From NCBI GenBank assembly GCA_030847615.1, contig JAUMIR010000001.1, positions 67,531,501 through 67,595,500 of the forward strand: a DNA stretch of 64,000 bases, read 5' to 3'. Source of the DNA: Gambelia wislizenii. Its lineage: Eukaryota; Chordata; Lepidosauria; Squamata; Crotaphytidae. A program made the position numbers and the translations under genes. The notes under the pieces were generated by a model. It was not told the origin of the DNA. It saw nothing but the letters and a program-made list of their open reading frames with translations, and did not search any database. This document shows positions 52,739 through 63,956 of the stretch, piece after piece (within the stretch, counting starts at the first letter, position 1; every line of letters starts with the position of its first letter).

Positions 52739-53587
52739 ACCCCCTAGACTTTTCTGAAGAAAGGGATAAAATCCTAAAGGGAAAAGAGCCTGCTCACCCT
52801 CACCCCTCCTCCTCCTCCTTCTCCTCCTCCAGAACAGTAAAAGATCATTTTTAACCAGCCGAATGAACAGTGTGTGCGGTGGCAGCTGCAAGCAGTCTGA
52901 GAAAATCTGGTGTGTTGATCTGTTAGGAATGACAATAAGAAGGGCTGCTGCTTTAATCAACAGTCCGAACACAGTGGGGAGGCTCTTCCAATTTGCTTGA
53001 AGCTGACAAGCTTATGCAGCCTTTTCATCCAGGAGGGACAGGGTGAAATCTAATTCCCTCCCCAGCATCCCCCAGTGGGAGTGATGATGAGGAACCGCCT
53101 AGGGAAGTAACTCAAGAGTCACCCCAGCTTCCTAATGACACAGACAAGTAGAATTCTTTACCCAACAGGATGCTGCAGATATTTTGGAGATGACATGCTC
53201 CATACCCTGAAATTTCCAGGAGTCTGGCTCTTCTTCGCCCACCTTCTTGCAAAGCCTGCTGCTAGTAACTGATGAAATAAGATTAGAGGACATCCTTGGA
53301 GTCAGCTGCCCTGTTTTTTGTTAGGAGCATCTTGTTTAAACTTAACCAGAGCAAAAGACACCTTTTGTCTAGGAGGCAAGCCATCCCAATGGAACAGATA
53401 GTCTGATGTTACTCTCTAGCAGGGGACAGCCCACATTCAAAGGCTCTTTCTTGACAGTTTAGGTGTAAGCTAGAACAATTTTCCATTTGCCCTGGAGCTA
53501 AAATGCAAATTTCAGAATGGTAAGTGAGATGAATCAAAAAGACAACTATGTGAATTTTTCATAACCTCTTTTCACACGCATAGAAAT
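52739..53587. other. Unassigned sequence with a (CTC)n run
   Basis: A CTCCTCCTCCTTCTCCTCCTCC stretch is at 52807-52831 (giving the poly-Arg part of a minus-strand frame). The remainder has no recognisable feature. Confidence 0.4.
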
Positions 53588-54875
53588 GTCATAAGAGCCC
53601 TACTGGATCAGGCCCAAGGGCCATTTTGTCCAGTATTCTGTTCACACAGTGGCCAACCAGGTATGTATGGGAAGGACACAAAAAGGACATGAACACAACA
53701 ACATTCTTCCTGCTTACTCACCCTCTCCAGCACTTGGCCACCTCACAACTCACCTCTGAATCCTGGTCTTTTTGAACAAGTTAAAAAGCTTCAGTCTCCA
53801 CATAGATCCCCAAGGAGCCCCACATCTCCCCACTCTGAGAATGGCTCAGTTATTCATGGTCTCTGTTTCCTATTCTTGAACCAGTTACCAAATCATACGA
53901 GGAGTTTTGCTCTTCTCCTGTTATTTCTAAATTTACTCAGGGTTCTTTGGTGAAAGACTTTATCAAAAGTGTTATGGAGGCCCAAGTAAACAATGGAGGC
54001 CCAAATAAACAATCAGATTACTTCTGTCCATGTGTTTAATGCTTTAAATAAATCTCAAATAATTAGTGAGCCAGGACCGACCTTTGCAGAAGCCGTGTTA
54101 ACTCTTTTTCAGCAGGACTTGCCTTTCTATAACTCCATATAGGAACCTTGAAACAACCTGCTGAATTTTATTTATTTATTTATTTGCTGTTATGGAGATT
54201 TTTTAAATTTTATTTTATTTTATTTTATTTTGGCCACTGTGCAAAATAAAAAAAGACCAACAAAAAGACCAGCAGCCTTTTTGTGTTTGGGGGAGCCATA
54301 GCAAAAACATTGGGATGGGGTTGCAAAAATGTCATATTTTATACAAAATATAGATTCCCCCAGGGTCTTTTGCATTAAAAACCTTCATGATTTTTTTTGC
54401 AATAAAAGTCCTGAAATGCAAATACTAATATTACTAGTACTACTAATAATGATGATAATAAATAGAAAAATGTGCAAAAACTATAGGAATCTTTGTACAG
54501 AAATTTTGAAATTTTTAATACAAAAAACTGAAATTTCAAAATACAAAGATTTGCACCCTTATTCTATATGTTTGACAATATTATTTTTACCAGCGATTTT
54601 CACCAATTTATCTGACACAGACATTAAGCTAATTAGCCTGTAATTTTCCACATCTTCCCTAGATTCTCTTTTAAAAACTAGTATTACATTGCCCACTTTC
54701 CTGTCCTTTGGTATAAACAAGGTTGATGCTATGGATATGTTCTGTATATTAATTACAATCTGAGTCAGAAAACCTATTGGTTTTTCTCATTTTTTAAAAC
54801 CTCACATACTTTCATTCATGAATATGTAAATTCACTCCCCTGGGCACTGGTCACATTAAATAGGGACAGCTATAC
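53588..54875 (-). mobile_element. L3/CR1-like LINE, split by an AT-rich insertion
   Basis: 53588-54160 is antisense L3/CR1-like sequence (AGAGCCCTACTGGATCAGGC, AGTATTCTGTTCACACAGTG, then ORF2 remnants up to TTGAAACAACC). 54580-54875 resumes it (GACATTAAGCTAATTAGCCTG, then TCCTTTGGTATAAACAAGG). Between them lie TTTATTTATTTATTTATT and TTTTATTTTATTTTATTTT runs and unassigned AT-rich sequence. Confidence 0.65.
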
Positions 54876-55890
54876 AAGACATGCAGAATGTTATTAATTT
54901 CCCTTTTGAAAAATGAGTTTACCAACCATTGGGAAAACCCAACGGGAAGAATAATAGGGCAGCAAGGCTTTTATGCAGTTATCTCCCAGTATTTGAACAT
55001 CCCAAAGTATTCCAGAGAAACATATGGCTATTTTGCACAAAACCCACAGAAAACATGGTATTTTTGTGCAGGAAGTGTGCTTTTTGCACAAAAAACCCAC
55101 ATGTTTTTCTGTGCAGAAAATTCCTCTCAGAGGTGGTTTTTCCAGTTCCCTCCCCTGAAATATAGCCTACAGCATGGTGTGTGTGTGTTAACAATAAGGA
55201 ATCGCTCGGCGGGGGAGTGGCAATCCATGGATATAAACTTTTAAGAGTTAAACACTCAAAGCCCTAAGCCTAGATGGAAAAACCTGGCAGCTTCAGTTAC
55301 TCTCACAATTGAAATTTGAAATTCTGATGTTCTTACCATCTTAAATATAGAGAAATTTGTGGATTTTGGTAAAGTTCAGTCCATAAAAAATGAAATTCTG
55401 AAATGAAATCCCAACCAGTCCTTAGAAAATCAGCAATTCTTCATTTGAGTTCATCAAGAATCCTTAGATGGATACCATCTGGATATAGTAATTAACCATT
55501 CATAGGCTATATTTGAGAAGAAGGAATTGGCAAAACCAACTCTGAATATTCTTTGTCTAAGAAAACCATATGAAATTCATGGGGTTCCCATAAGCCAACA
55601 AGCAACTTGAAGGCATGTACACACTCAAAAGCATACCTCAGTTAACTAATCCTTTGCCAGTCTGTAGAATCATGGTCTTTCCTACTCGCACAGAGGCTGC
55701 CTCCAGATGGATAAAAGAAAAGATGGAAGTCCCAGGTTTTGCACCGGTGCTTTCCAATTTTATTTTGGAGATCCACGTGACACTTACTTTATCATGACAT
55801 ATTTCCTGGGAGCTCCCAGCATTACCAAAGTTATTCTATTTCTATTCCCCAGGCTGGTTTAAATTAATCCAGTATTTTCCAAAATGAAAT
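54876..55890. other. No recognisable feature
   Basis: This is AT-rich, apparently unique sequence with several imperfect direct repeats of a TTTTTGTGCA/TTTTGCACAAAA type at 55030-55110. Frames here have no domain. Confidence 0.4.
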
Positions 55891-56096
55891 GTCTCTGTAG
55901 GTTTTCCATGGTTTTTTTCCAGGCTGTAAGGCCGTGTTCTGGAAGAGTTTATTTCTGATGTTTCGCCTGCATCTGTGGCTGGCATCTTCAGATGCAGGTG
56001 AAACGTCAGCAATAAACTCTTCCAGAACATGGCCTCACAGCCCAGAAAAAACCACAGAAAACCTATGGATGCCGGCCGTGAAAGCCTTTGACTTCA
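55891..56096. mobile_element. Hairpin (long inverted repeat) element H2
   Basis: The arms TTCCAGGCTGTAAGGCCGTG and GGCCTCACAGCCCAGAAA fold around TGGCATCTTCAGATGCAGGTG. GAAGAGTTTATTTCTGATG pairs with the AATAAACTCTTCC side. The right end CCTATGGATGCCGGCCGTGA with AAGCCTTTGACTT is the complement of the left end of H1 (32012). AAATGT occurs at both borders, a possible short target duplication. Confidence 0.8.
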
Positions 56097-57706
56097 AATG
56101 TATCTGTACTTGCCTTGTCTGTTTCTACATTCTTGCAACTAGCTAAGATGGCTGCCCCCAGTAAACACAGCTATTGTTTCCAGTACATGGATTCAACAGA
56201 AATCAAGTGAGGGGAAAACGAATGTTAGCATGAAAACAAAATGATCCTAATGCTGAATTAGTGTAATAATGCTAAAGCACTTGAGTGCTTCATCAGTAAT
56301 GTTAAGGTCTATCTGGGTAACAAATAATGAAGCTCAAAAGTCTAGGTTTTCAACTCAAATGACTCTTTATTTGCTAGCAATGACACAGGGGGATCATTCC
56401 TGCCAAACTGTGCCAAAGAATTAAAGGCACACAGGCTTTTTATTACACAGAAACAAAACCCAAAAAAATCTACAGCACTGCGCATGTGTATTATAGTGGT
56501 TACCAAACAGACAACAGAAATCATTTGTCAGCTCTATATATTTCTTATTTTGATACCTTAGGCAGCCAAACTGGGCAGTGCGCCCAGAAAGGAGATAACA
56601 ATTCCTAAGCTGAATGACCCATTGTTTCTGATTCTAATAAACAAGACAAACCATACTATGTCTGTTTCTGGGCTTTTGGTCAAGCTGGAACAAATACAGT
56701 TATATTTCTCAGCTTTCTCTGACACAGACATATTTTGGCAAACTAGGTCTTTTGCTCTACAGACTCAATATAGCAAACTTTTGGGAAATCAATACAGACA
56801 GACCCTCTCAGTAACTCAAAGCAGCAGCAACAACAACAACAACAGGGTCAGTAGAAATGGGTGAAGATCAGTTTCTAAAATGTTGCATAGACTGGATGTG
56901 ACACATGATCAGTAGGAGTGTGAAGGGGAAGGACATAAGGCAGGGGGAGGAAAATCCAGCATATTTCAAGAAAGAGACTGGGTGCAACTCATGAATAAGT
57001 AGGTACAATCAAAACAAAAAAGAATTGGAAATGCTCAAGATTTCCAGAGGGACCCCCCCCGTGCGCTTTTTGGAGGTGCTCAGAGGCAAACACTCCTCCA
57101 TAGCAGAAGAGAGAAGCTTCTCAGCAGCGACAGCCCAAGAGATCCTAACACAAGGCTTGAAGCCTCCTGCAGCCACCTGAGCACGTTGTGGCATAACTAA
57201 GGCTGGTGCCACCTCGTCCCTCCCTCAACAGTGTCACCTGGTGCAGTTCGGCCTCTCTGCCCCCCCCCCAGTGGCCACCACTGTGAGCACCCCTTGTGCT
57301 TTGCATAGGCCTTTTGCTCCTAATACTGTACACTACCTTGTTGGAAGTTTTTAAAATAACAATGGGAAGACCTCGGGGGTGCAACAGCTACAATTTGATG
57401 AAGGAATGTGTGCTGGGCAGAGCAAGGAAGGGCTCCTGCCCAGCAGGGGAAGCCAGTAGTCATGTCAATAATGGCCCCAATCCCACCCCGCAAAGAGCAG
57501 TTTTCAGTATCAGGTTGCACATGCATACCTGCTGGAAAAGGCGGTTTCTGGTATCCCAGAAGCTTTGTTTCCTGCACGCATGCCTGTGCAAGCTGGGAAA
57601 CACTGCTGTAGCAGTATGTGCCAGTGCTACTTCCAGCAGGCAAGGGGCAAAAAGCAGCTGCAGCCAGAAGCCCTGAGTGAGCATGCAAGGAACAGCAGAA
57701 CACTGA
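56097..57706. other. No gene recognised; possible decayed LTR
   Basis: 56300-56640 has a minus-strand polyadenylation-like GCAAATAAAGAGTC near 56370 and could be an old antisense LTR, but no ends were found. A (CAA)n run is at 56825-56845. 57010-57300 and 57420-57700 contain overlapping chance frames on both strands with many Cys and no domain. Confidence 0.3.
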
Positions 57707-58309
57707 GGGCTGGTTTACACAGCAGGTTTTATTGCGTTAAGTTGCGCTTTAGTGCTTTCCCACATCAGTGGTGGGTAGTTTACACGGTATATGTTTACAC
57801 AGCTATATTTTGTGGCTCTTTGATTTTTTCCGCTTTGAGGTTCACACAGCCAAAGGTGCTGGGGGCATGGCCAAGCATTGGAGAGGGAAAGAAATGCCAT
57901 AGGAATGTCTGCCCTGGCCCAAACTCCGTGCTTAACAGCTTAGAGGCTGTCCCCCCCCCCACTCCCTTCCCACATTTTCTGCCAAATAGAGGAAAGCTAG
58001 AGAGAGAAAAGGAAAATAGCAGTGCAGCTCTGATGCAGCCCTTCGTGAAATGGTTTCTCTCCCTCCCCCATGCACAGGATCACAGCTGACGAACTGAGCT
58101 TTTACATACTTGCAAAACAGCAGAGAGGATGAGAAGGAATGAGAAACTGGCTTGCAAATATACCTGCAAAAGTAGTGACATCCCTTGCCATGCTATATTT
58201 GGGTGTTTTACCTTCCCCCCTTCTGAATGAGGTGATGCTGCGATCCATGTGAACTATGAGCTATCTTAGCGGTATATTTAAAGGAATATTTGCCCATGTA
58301 AACAACCCC
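57707..58309. mobile_element. Family Z MITE copy 3 (complete)
   Basis: The ends are GGGCTGGTTTACACAGC and, inverted, GGGGTTGTTTACATGGGC, with an exact 3 bp duplication TGA (57704-57706 and 58310-58312). It is 603 bp long and has no coding capacity. A C run is at 57951-57960. It is the best-bounded member of family Z and places the family with the 3 bp duplicating, Harbinger-like group. Confidence 0.75.
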
Positions 58310-58904
58310 TGAGAAAATGGGAGAGCAGGGAAGCCTTGCTTGGCAGACACTTTCAACATGTCAAAAAATGGCAGAGATCTGTAGACTTGGCCACCAAAAT
58401 GGAAATCATTAGAATGGTGGAGACTGGTGAAAGGAAAAAGTCAAGTGGCACAATCAACATTAGGTGAAATTTCTCATGCCTTAGAGATTCTATCACAAAT
58501 GATAGATCAAAGAGGAGAAATGTGCTCAGACATTTGGAGTGCTACCCTGACATTCTGCTTAATAAAAGAAAAAAGACAAAGCAGTTTGGAAGAAACCTTC
58601 AAGTGGTCTGTAGAAGGTTTGGAATATTTGTGCTTTTTGTTTTTACTTATACAAGGATAACCAGACTTGGTTGTTTCACTTCACATCTTTGTTAGTTTTG
58701 ATCTGAATTTTTTAAAATTGCTAAAACATATTGAATTGCTCTTTTTTTGCTTTATTTCCTTTTTTTTCCTTTTGTTGTTGTTGTTCTTGTTGTTGTTGTG
58801 GAGGAAACTATCTGTACTGTTTCCATGTTATTTCTGCCTATGGTACCAAATTTTCTGTTAAAGTGGTGCCTCGGAACACATCCACTTCATTAACTATGGT
58901 ATTA
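58310..58904. other. Unassigned sequence with (GTT)n
   Basis: A TTGTTGTTGTTGTTC run lies at 58773-58800. Positions 58815-58900 match 18565-18645. No gene was recognised. Confidence 0.45.
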
Positions 58905-59814
58905 TTTTTGTTGTTATTATTATTATCTTTTCCCAATTTGGGACTCAAAGCAAAGACATTGTTAAAATCAGCAAAATACAAAAGTTAAAACACAATTAAA
59001 TAACTAAAAAGGTTTAAAAGAGCTAAAATTCTAAAAACACATGCATATATACACCCACATGTACACAACACTCAGATATACCGCAGCACTGTCATTTGCA
59101 AAGATTGGCAAAGGCCTGCCAAAAAAGGGAAGTTTTTACTTGGCTCCGGAAGGAAGGCAGAGAGGATGACAATCTGATTTTGCTGAGCAGAGTGTTCCAG
59201 AGCCTGGGGGCAGCCACTAAGAAGGCCCTCTCCTGAATTCCCATCAGATGTACCAGTGAGGGTGGTGGCAGGGACAGTTTAAGCATACCACCAAATCCAC
59301 ATCTGCAGGGGACCCCCAGACAAAGAGGGCTCCATTGAGAGAGAGAGAGAGAGCAAGCCAGAAACCTCCTGCCTCTCCTGTCTCCTGCCGAGCAGGACAA
59401 GCTGCAGGGGGAGGGCTCCTAACTGAAGAGCGAAAGAGAGGCAGATTGTCTCCTTCCTCCTTCTTTTCTCTGCCCCAAACAGGCTGAAGCTGGGGGGGGT
59501 TACTGGTCCCTCCTCCCCTCCTCCCAGGGGACCATCAAAATTGTGTCAGAGAGGAGTGGGTGTGTGAGTGAGAGGGGGGGAAGTGTGAGTGTCACCTCTT
59601 TCCCTCTCTTTCTCCCCTGCTCTCTCAGGGAAAGGGTTAGGGTTTCTTTCCCTTCCCTTCCCTTCTTTCCTCTCTCTGTCTCTCTCTCCTCTGATCCCCT
59701 CCAGCCCATCTTTCCAGCTGCTCTTAACATGTCCTGGGTTCTCTCTCCTCCCTCCCTTTCCCCCTTTCTTCTCAGCTTACTCCCCTTGCTGCCAACTGAA
59801 TTCAACCTGCAAAA

Positions 59815-60052
59815 GGAATTTGCGTGTGTTTGCCTATGTGCCTTCAAGTCATTTCTTTCTAAGGCAAATCTATCATTGGGTTTTCTAGGCAAGATTTGTT
59901 CAAAGGGCGTGTGTGCCTTTGCCTTCCTTTGAGGCTGAGAGAATGTGACTTGCCCAAGGTCACCCAGTGGGTATTCATGGCTGAGTAAGGATTCCAACCC
60001 TGTTCTCCACAGTCATAGTGCAATGCTGAAACTTCTACAACACTCTAGCTCT
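59815..60052 (-). mobile_element. tRNA-derived SINE inside hAT copy 2
   Basis: This is the orthologous passenger of the SINE at 25098-25328: same place in the host element, same orientation, same altered head (ACTTCTACAACACTCTAGCT). Confidence 0.8.
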
Positions 60053-60178
60053 TTTAACAGAAGAATATAAAGAATATAAATAAAAATGTGGAGTAATATT
60101 ACTGGGAAAAATGGTTTTATTGTTCTCACTTAAACACCAGTATCCCATAAGTGTTATCTGAGAGCCATTGGGCTACAG

Positions 60179-60464
60179 CAGTGGTTCTTAACCTTTTCTT
60201 TAGCAGGGACCCCCTTTAAGTATCTTTTGTTGCCGCAAGACTTAACTCAAGATTTAAATAGCTGATAATAATAGCTAATAATAATAGATAACAACAATAA
60301 CAACAACAATACAATTATACTATCTATTAAACTTTCTCACAGAGGCACTCTGGTTTCTTCCTGCAAGTTTGTGGCTGGAGTGGATTGAATGGCAATGTAC
60401 AAGCCAAGCCAGCCAGCCTTTGTCTTGGTTCCTGTCATGTGACTTCTCCACTACAGGGAGGAGC
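60179..60464. mobile_element. Charlie-like hAT MITE nested in hAT copy 2, truncated
   Basis: It starts CAGTGGTTCTTAACCTT after GGCTACAG, as in copy 1. It is cut off at about 60464 where the CR1 begins, so its right end is missing. An AAT/AAC-rich stretch lies at 60265-60310. Confidence 0.75.
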
Positions 60465-60735
60465 TGCTCCAGAGACTAGGACATGGAACAATAGGTTCAA
60501 ACTATAGGGAAAGAGGTTCCACCTAAACATTAGGAAGAACTTCCTGACAGTAAGAGCTGTTCGGAAGTGGAATACACTGCCTTGTAGTGTGGTGGAGTCT
60601 CCTTTGGAGGCTTTTAAACAGAGGCTGGATGGCCATCTGTTGGGAATTATTTGACTGTGTATTCCTGCATGGCAGGGGGTTGGACTGGATGGCCCTTGTG
60701 GTCTCTTCCAACTCTATGATTCTGTGTATGTATCT
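60465..60735 (+). mobile_element. CR1 LINE, 3' end, in hAT copy 2
   Basis: CTGCTCCAGAGACTAGGACA leads through the ORF2 end to TTCCAACTCTATGATTCTGT and a GTATGTATCTATGT tail. Its arrival coincides with loss of about 1 kb of the host hAT. Confidence 0.85.
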
Positions 60736-60865
60736 ATGTAGAGTTGCCTTGGAAGACCTAGAAAATGGCTAGAGAGGATGCATTTTCTAGGAAGACTCTA
60801 TGGTAGGTGTGCTGTTTTGTGTCCCATGGATAATGAATCCGTGGATATGGGGTCCTACTGTAATC
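60736..60865. mobile_element. Right half of a Tigger-like MITE in hAT copy 2
   Basis: GAAGACTCTATGGTAGGTG to GGGGTCCTACTG matches the right half of the element at 26647-26885. The left half was lost with the deletion. Confidence 0.7.
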
Positions 60866-61620
60866 TGAAGATCCTGTACTGTGAATAAGTTAGGTTACAT
60901 TGACCTGAGATAAACATATGGGGCCCCCAAGGTAAAACATTGCAGGGCCCCCCAAATTCCTTAAACTGCCCCTGGGTGGTGGGACAGAGAGAAGGGCCTC
61001 TCCAGCAGATCGAAGAGCCTGGGCTGGTTCATAAGGGAGCATACAGTCCTTCAAATAACCTGGACCTGAGCTGTGTAGGGCTTTAAAGGTCACAACCAGC
61101 GCTTTGAATTGTGTCCAGAAACAGACTGGCAGCCAGTGGAGCTGCTTTAACAAGTGGGTTATATGATCCCTGTAGCCAGCCCCTGTTAGCAATCTGGCTG
61201 CAGCTCTTTGAACCAGTTGGAATTTCTGAACACTCTTCAAAGGAAGCCCCACATAAAGTGTGTTACAGTAATCCAGTCAGGATGTAACTAACGTATGTGT
61301 CACCATGGCCAGATCTGACGTCTCAAGGAACGGGCACAGTTAGAGCACAAGCTTTAATGGTGCAAATGCGTTCCTAGTCACAGCTCAGAGTTGAATCTAG
61401 GGTCACCCTAAACTGTGAACCTGTGTCTTCAGGGGGAGTGTAATCCCATCTAGCACAGGCTGGATCCCTATTCCCTGATGTGCCTTTTGACTGACCAGGA
61501 GAACCAGTATACCTGTAATTTCTCAGTAAAATCCAGGCTGAACCAGAAGTGATGCTGGTGTCGGATTCTGGGAGTTGTAGCTAAAAACATATTCTTCCAG
61601 GTTCTGAACAACAACAAAAA

Positions 61621-62279
61621 AAGCTGCACCCACCAGCCAAAGGACTCTCAGGTGCAGAGAACTTTGTGTCCTATTGCAGCGGCATTAGAACTAGTACTTT
61701 CTCTCATTGCTGCAAATTAATTTAATTAATTTTTAATTTTTTTTAAAAAAATAATTAGGTATTTATACCCCGCTCTTCAGCCACAAAGGCTATCAGAGCG
61801 GCTTACAACTTGCTAAGCAATAGCAGTTTACACATCTACACTGCATTAAGCAGTTTCCAATGTGTATTAGCTAATTATTTGTCTTATTTAGACTGTTATG
61901 GAGTTATGAAGGGAAAGCTTTGTATTAGTTTTTCTTCCTTCTTTCCTAATTTTTTTTTTTTGGCCATTCTTAAAAATCTCAGGTGGTGTGTGTGCGTGTT
62001 CATGCATGTGTGCACCCCATTCTCATTGTATCCCTGTACACCTTGTCATATTTTCGCGTAACCATCAATACAAGCAGCTTTCAAGCAGGGAAGCCTGTCT
62101 CTTTGCATCTAGACAGGCAAAGCTGGCATAGGAAGCAAAGAAAGAATAATGTCTTCACCCCCACAGGAGCTGATGACACATTATGTGCAAACAAATACAC
62201 ACAGAGAGAGTACTCTGTAAAGTGTTATGCACTCTTTTGGCATGCAGAGATGGGAAAGCTAGTGGAAAAGAGTAAATGC
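61621..62279. other. No gene recognised; L2 tail and T runs
   Basis: 61745-61815 (TTTATACCCCGCTCTTCAGC, then CAGAGCGGCTTACAAC) is an antisense L2-like 3' end. Frames at 61810-62285 have no recognisable domain. Confidence 0.45.
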
Positions 62280-62420
62280 ATTTAGTTAATCATTAATAAA
62301 CTGAAAAATCTAATTCAATTACATTTATGTCGAGGTGGGATTTTAACATTACATTTCTGTTTAATTGCCATTTAAGTTTAAGCTAAAAGCCTGCACTAAA
62401 TCCATTACCACGATGAAGCT
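62280..62420. promoter_or_regulatory. Candidate conserved non-coding element
   Basis: This repeat-free AT-rich block has many homeodomain-like cores (TTAGTTAATCATTAATAAAC, CTAATTCAATTACATT, TTTAATTGCC). The assignment is inferred from composition only. Confidence 0.3.
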
Positions 62421-62555
62421 GGGTACTGCGGAAGGTTGCTACAGGAGTTTTTACTCAGCCCACGCCCCTGTCTTGAGCTTGGAGAGAAGGGAATAGCTGC
62501 ATGAAATGTCTGAAAACCCCATTTCTCACCTACCCCACCAGAAATCCATGTCTTG

Positions 62556-62945
62556 GGACATTATCAGATATGACAAAAATCAGATGATTATGACATCATG
62601 GTAGCATGAACGGGTCCCACTATCGCACAACGTTGTCATCTTTGCATGTTCAATCTGTGCTCCAGGTGCAAATAAGGCGTTGCTTTTCATTGATGGAGCA
62701 AGCTGTCAATAGCAATCAATATCACTTTTTTTCACAGTATTGGAGTATGCAAAACAACATCCCGTTGTAATCACTAGATTACAGAGTGAATGAGGGGTCC
62801 TCTTTCCCCCTCCCTCTTCCCAGTGAGAAACATTCAGGTGAGAACATGAAAACTATCCACAGGATGCTCTTTTATGAACTGTCCCATTTTGTTTGCATGT
62901 TTTTAGGTTTGGTTCAGTGCTTCTGTGTTCATTTACAAGTGCTAG
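62556..62945 (-). mobile_element. Harbinger-like MITE, family X copy 10 (right end lost)
   Basis: The left end is GGACATTATCAGATATG. The interior has CACTATCGCACAACGTTGTCA, CATTGATGGAGCAAGCTGTCAATAG and GGATGCTCTTTTATGAACTG with GTTTTTAGGTTTGGTTCAGTG, matching the opposite-orientation copies such as 2289-2834. The subterminal hairpin and right terminus were not found. Confidence 0.6.
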
Positions 62946-63726
62946 TGGTGGTTGTGCAATAATTACACAAACACACACAAAAGAATGCTTTGCTGAGACT
63001 CCTTTTTCTCTAGAATGCAGCTGAAGCCTGTCTCTCTCCCTCTCGTGGGATGGGGAAGATCCTTCCCAGGACGCGTGCACACACAGAAAAAAAAGCAGCT
63101 GGAGGGAAGGAAAGCATCCGAAAGGAGATCCCTGCTACAGCGCGCGTGCGCACATACACACACACACACAAAAGGATGATTGATCAATCAGCTGGTTGAT
63201 CTCTCTCTCTCATACACACACACAGATAGAGAGACGGAGGGAGGAACAGTAGTTAGAAAGCAAGCCGGCTAGCTCAATGTTTTTATTTCAGACTCATCTC
63301 TTGCAAGTCAAACCCCCTCCCTCTCCTTGGTCAATTGAAGCAATCAGGATTGAGCTCTGCTGCCCTGAAAGCCTTGAATAAAGACAAAGGACTGAAGGGA
63401 AGCACAAACAAAAGAAAAGCACGAGGGTGCGATCAGCCGGTTGCCGCAGGCACAAACACACACACATACACACACACACACACCACCCAAGCAGGGGCTA
63501 GCCCCTTTCCCGATCGTCTTCCCTGCTCCCAAAGCCTTCCTTTGAAACAGACGGAAGGGCTCAGAGCAGATTTCCGAAAGTGGGCTGCTAGCAGAAGAAG
63601 GGGCAAATGGCAGGCTTGGTGGATTTCTTCCCAACCCCGCCCCCCTGTCTATTCGGAGAAGGCACAATGGTCACTCCAACCAATCAGGATTCAGCTCTGT
63701 GTATTAGCTGATTCGAAAAGGTCTCT
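62946..63726. other. Moderately GC-rich sequence with CA repeats, no gene recognised
   Basis: (CA)n runs are at 63153-63171 and 63457-63482, and (CT)n at 63200-63210. Overlapping frames on both strands are explained by the CA repeats (His-Thr and Cys-Val runs). A GCGCGCGTGCGC stretch is at 63140-63151. Confidence 0.45.
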
Positions 63727-63956
63727 GTAAGTTCACACAGACATTTGCGAATGGTAAGTTCACACGGCCAATTGTGCACATTTTTGTGAACTTTATCAAA
63801 AAAGTCAGGAAAACTACTGAAAGCTGATACTGCGTGACTTATGGGTTTTCGCACCCCCTCCTTCTGAAAAGGGCACTGTGGCTTTGAAATGCATGGGAAC
63901 TATCAGGCTTCTTGTCGCATTCTTTGAGGATTTATTTTGCTGTGTAAATGGCCCCT
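63727..63956. mobile_element. Family Z-like MITE fragment
   Basis: The right end TGTGTAAATGGCCCC followed by TCA matches the family Z terminus, and TAAGTTCACACAGAC with GTTCACACGGCCA at the left resembles the TTTACACAG type. The left border is unclear. Confidence 0.45.

Larger units (their letters stand above)
59269..60974 (+). mobile_element. Composite non-autonomous hAT transposon, copy 2
   Basis: The ends are CAGGGACAGTTTAA and TTAAACTGCCCCTG, with a perfect non-repetitive 8 bp duplication GGTGGTGG (59261-59268 and 60975-60982). It is collinear with copy 1 for the first ~1.2 kb, including the SINE and the left part of the nested Charlie-like element, and again for the last ~240 bp. Between, about 1 kb of copy 1 is absent and a CR1 3' end in plus orientation takes its place. 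No transposase is present. Confidence 0.9.
58905..61620 (-). mobile_element. L2 LINE 3' part, split by a composite hAT
   Basis: The minus-strand L2 is in two pieces. 61620-60983 gives LDYCNTLYVGLPLKSVQKFQ, LVQRAAARLLTGAGYRDHIT, LLKQLHWLPVCFWTQFKALV and PYEPAQALRSAGEALLSVPP. After the hAT, 59268-59092 gives ERAFLVAAPRLWNTLLSKIR and SLPSFRSQVKTSLFWQAF. A 3' UTR and ATT-type tail run down to 58905. Except for an internal TGA and small changes the frame is well kept. Confidence 0.85.

Noticed and set aside
57296..58089. Several 120-170 codon frames on both strands
   Set aside because: They overlap each other on opposite strands, are unusually rich in Cys and Ser, and end inside the family Z MITE. 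No protein family was recognised.
63335..63730. A 131-codon plus-strand frame near the window end
   Set aside because: It runs through a (CA)n microsatellite (alternating His-Thr) and has no domain. Overlapping frames occur on the other strand.
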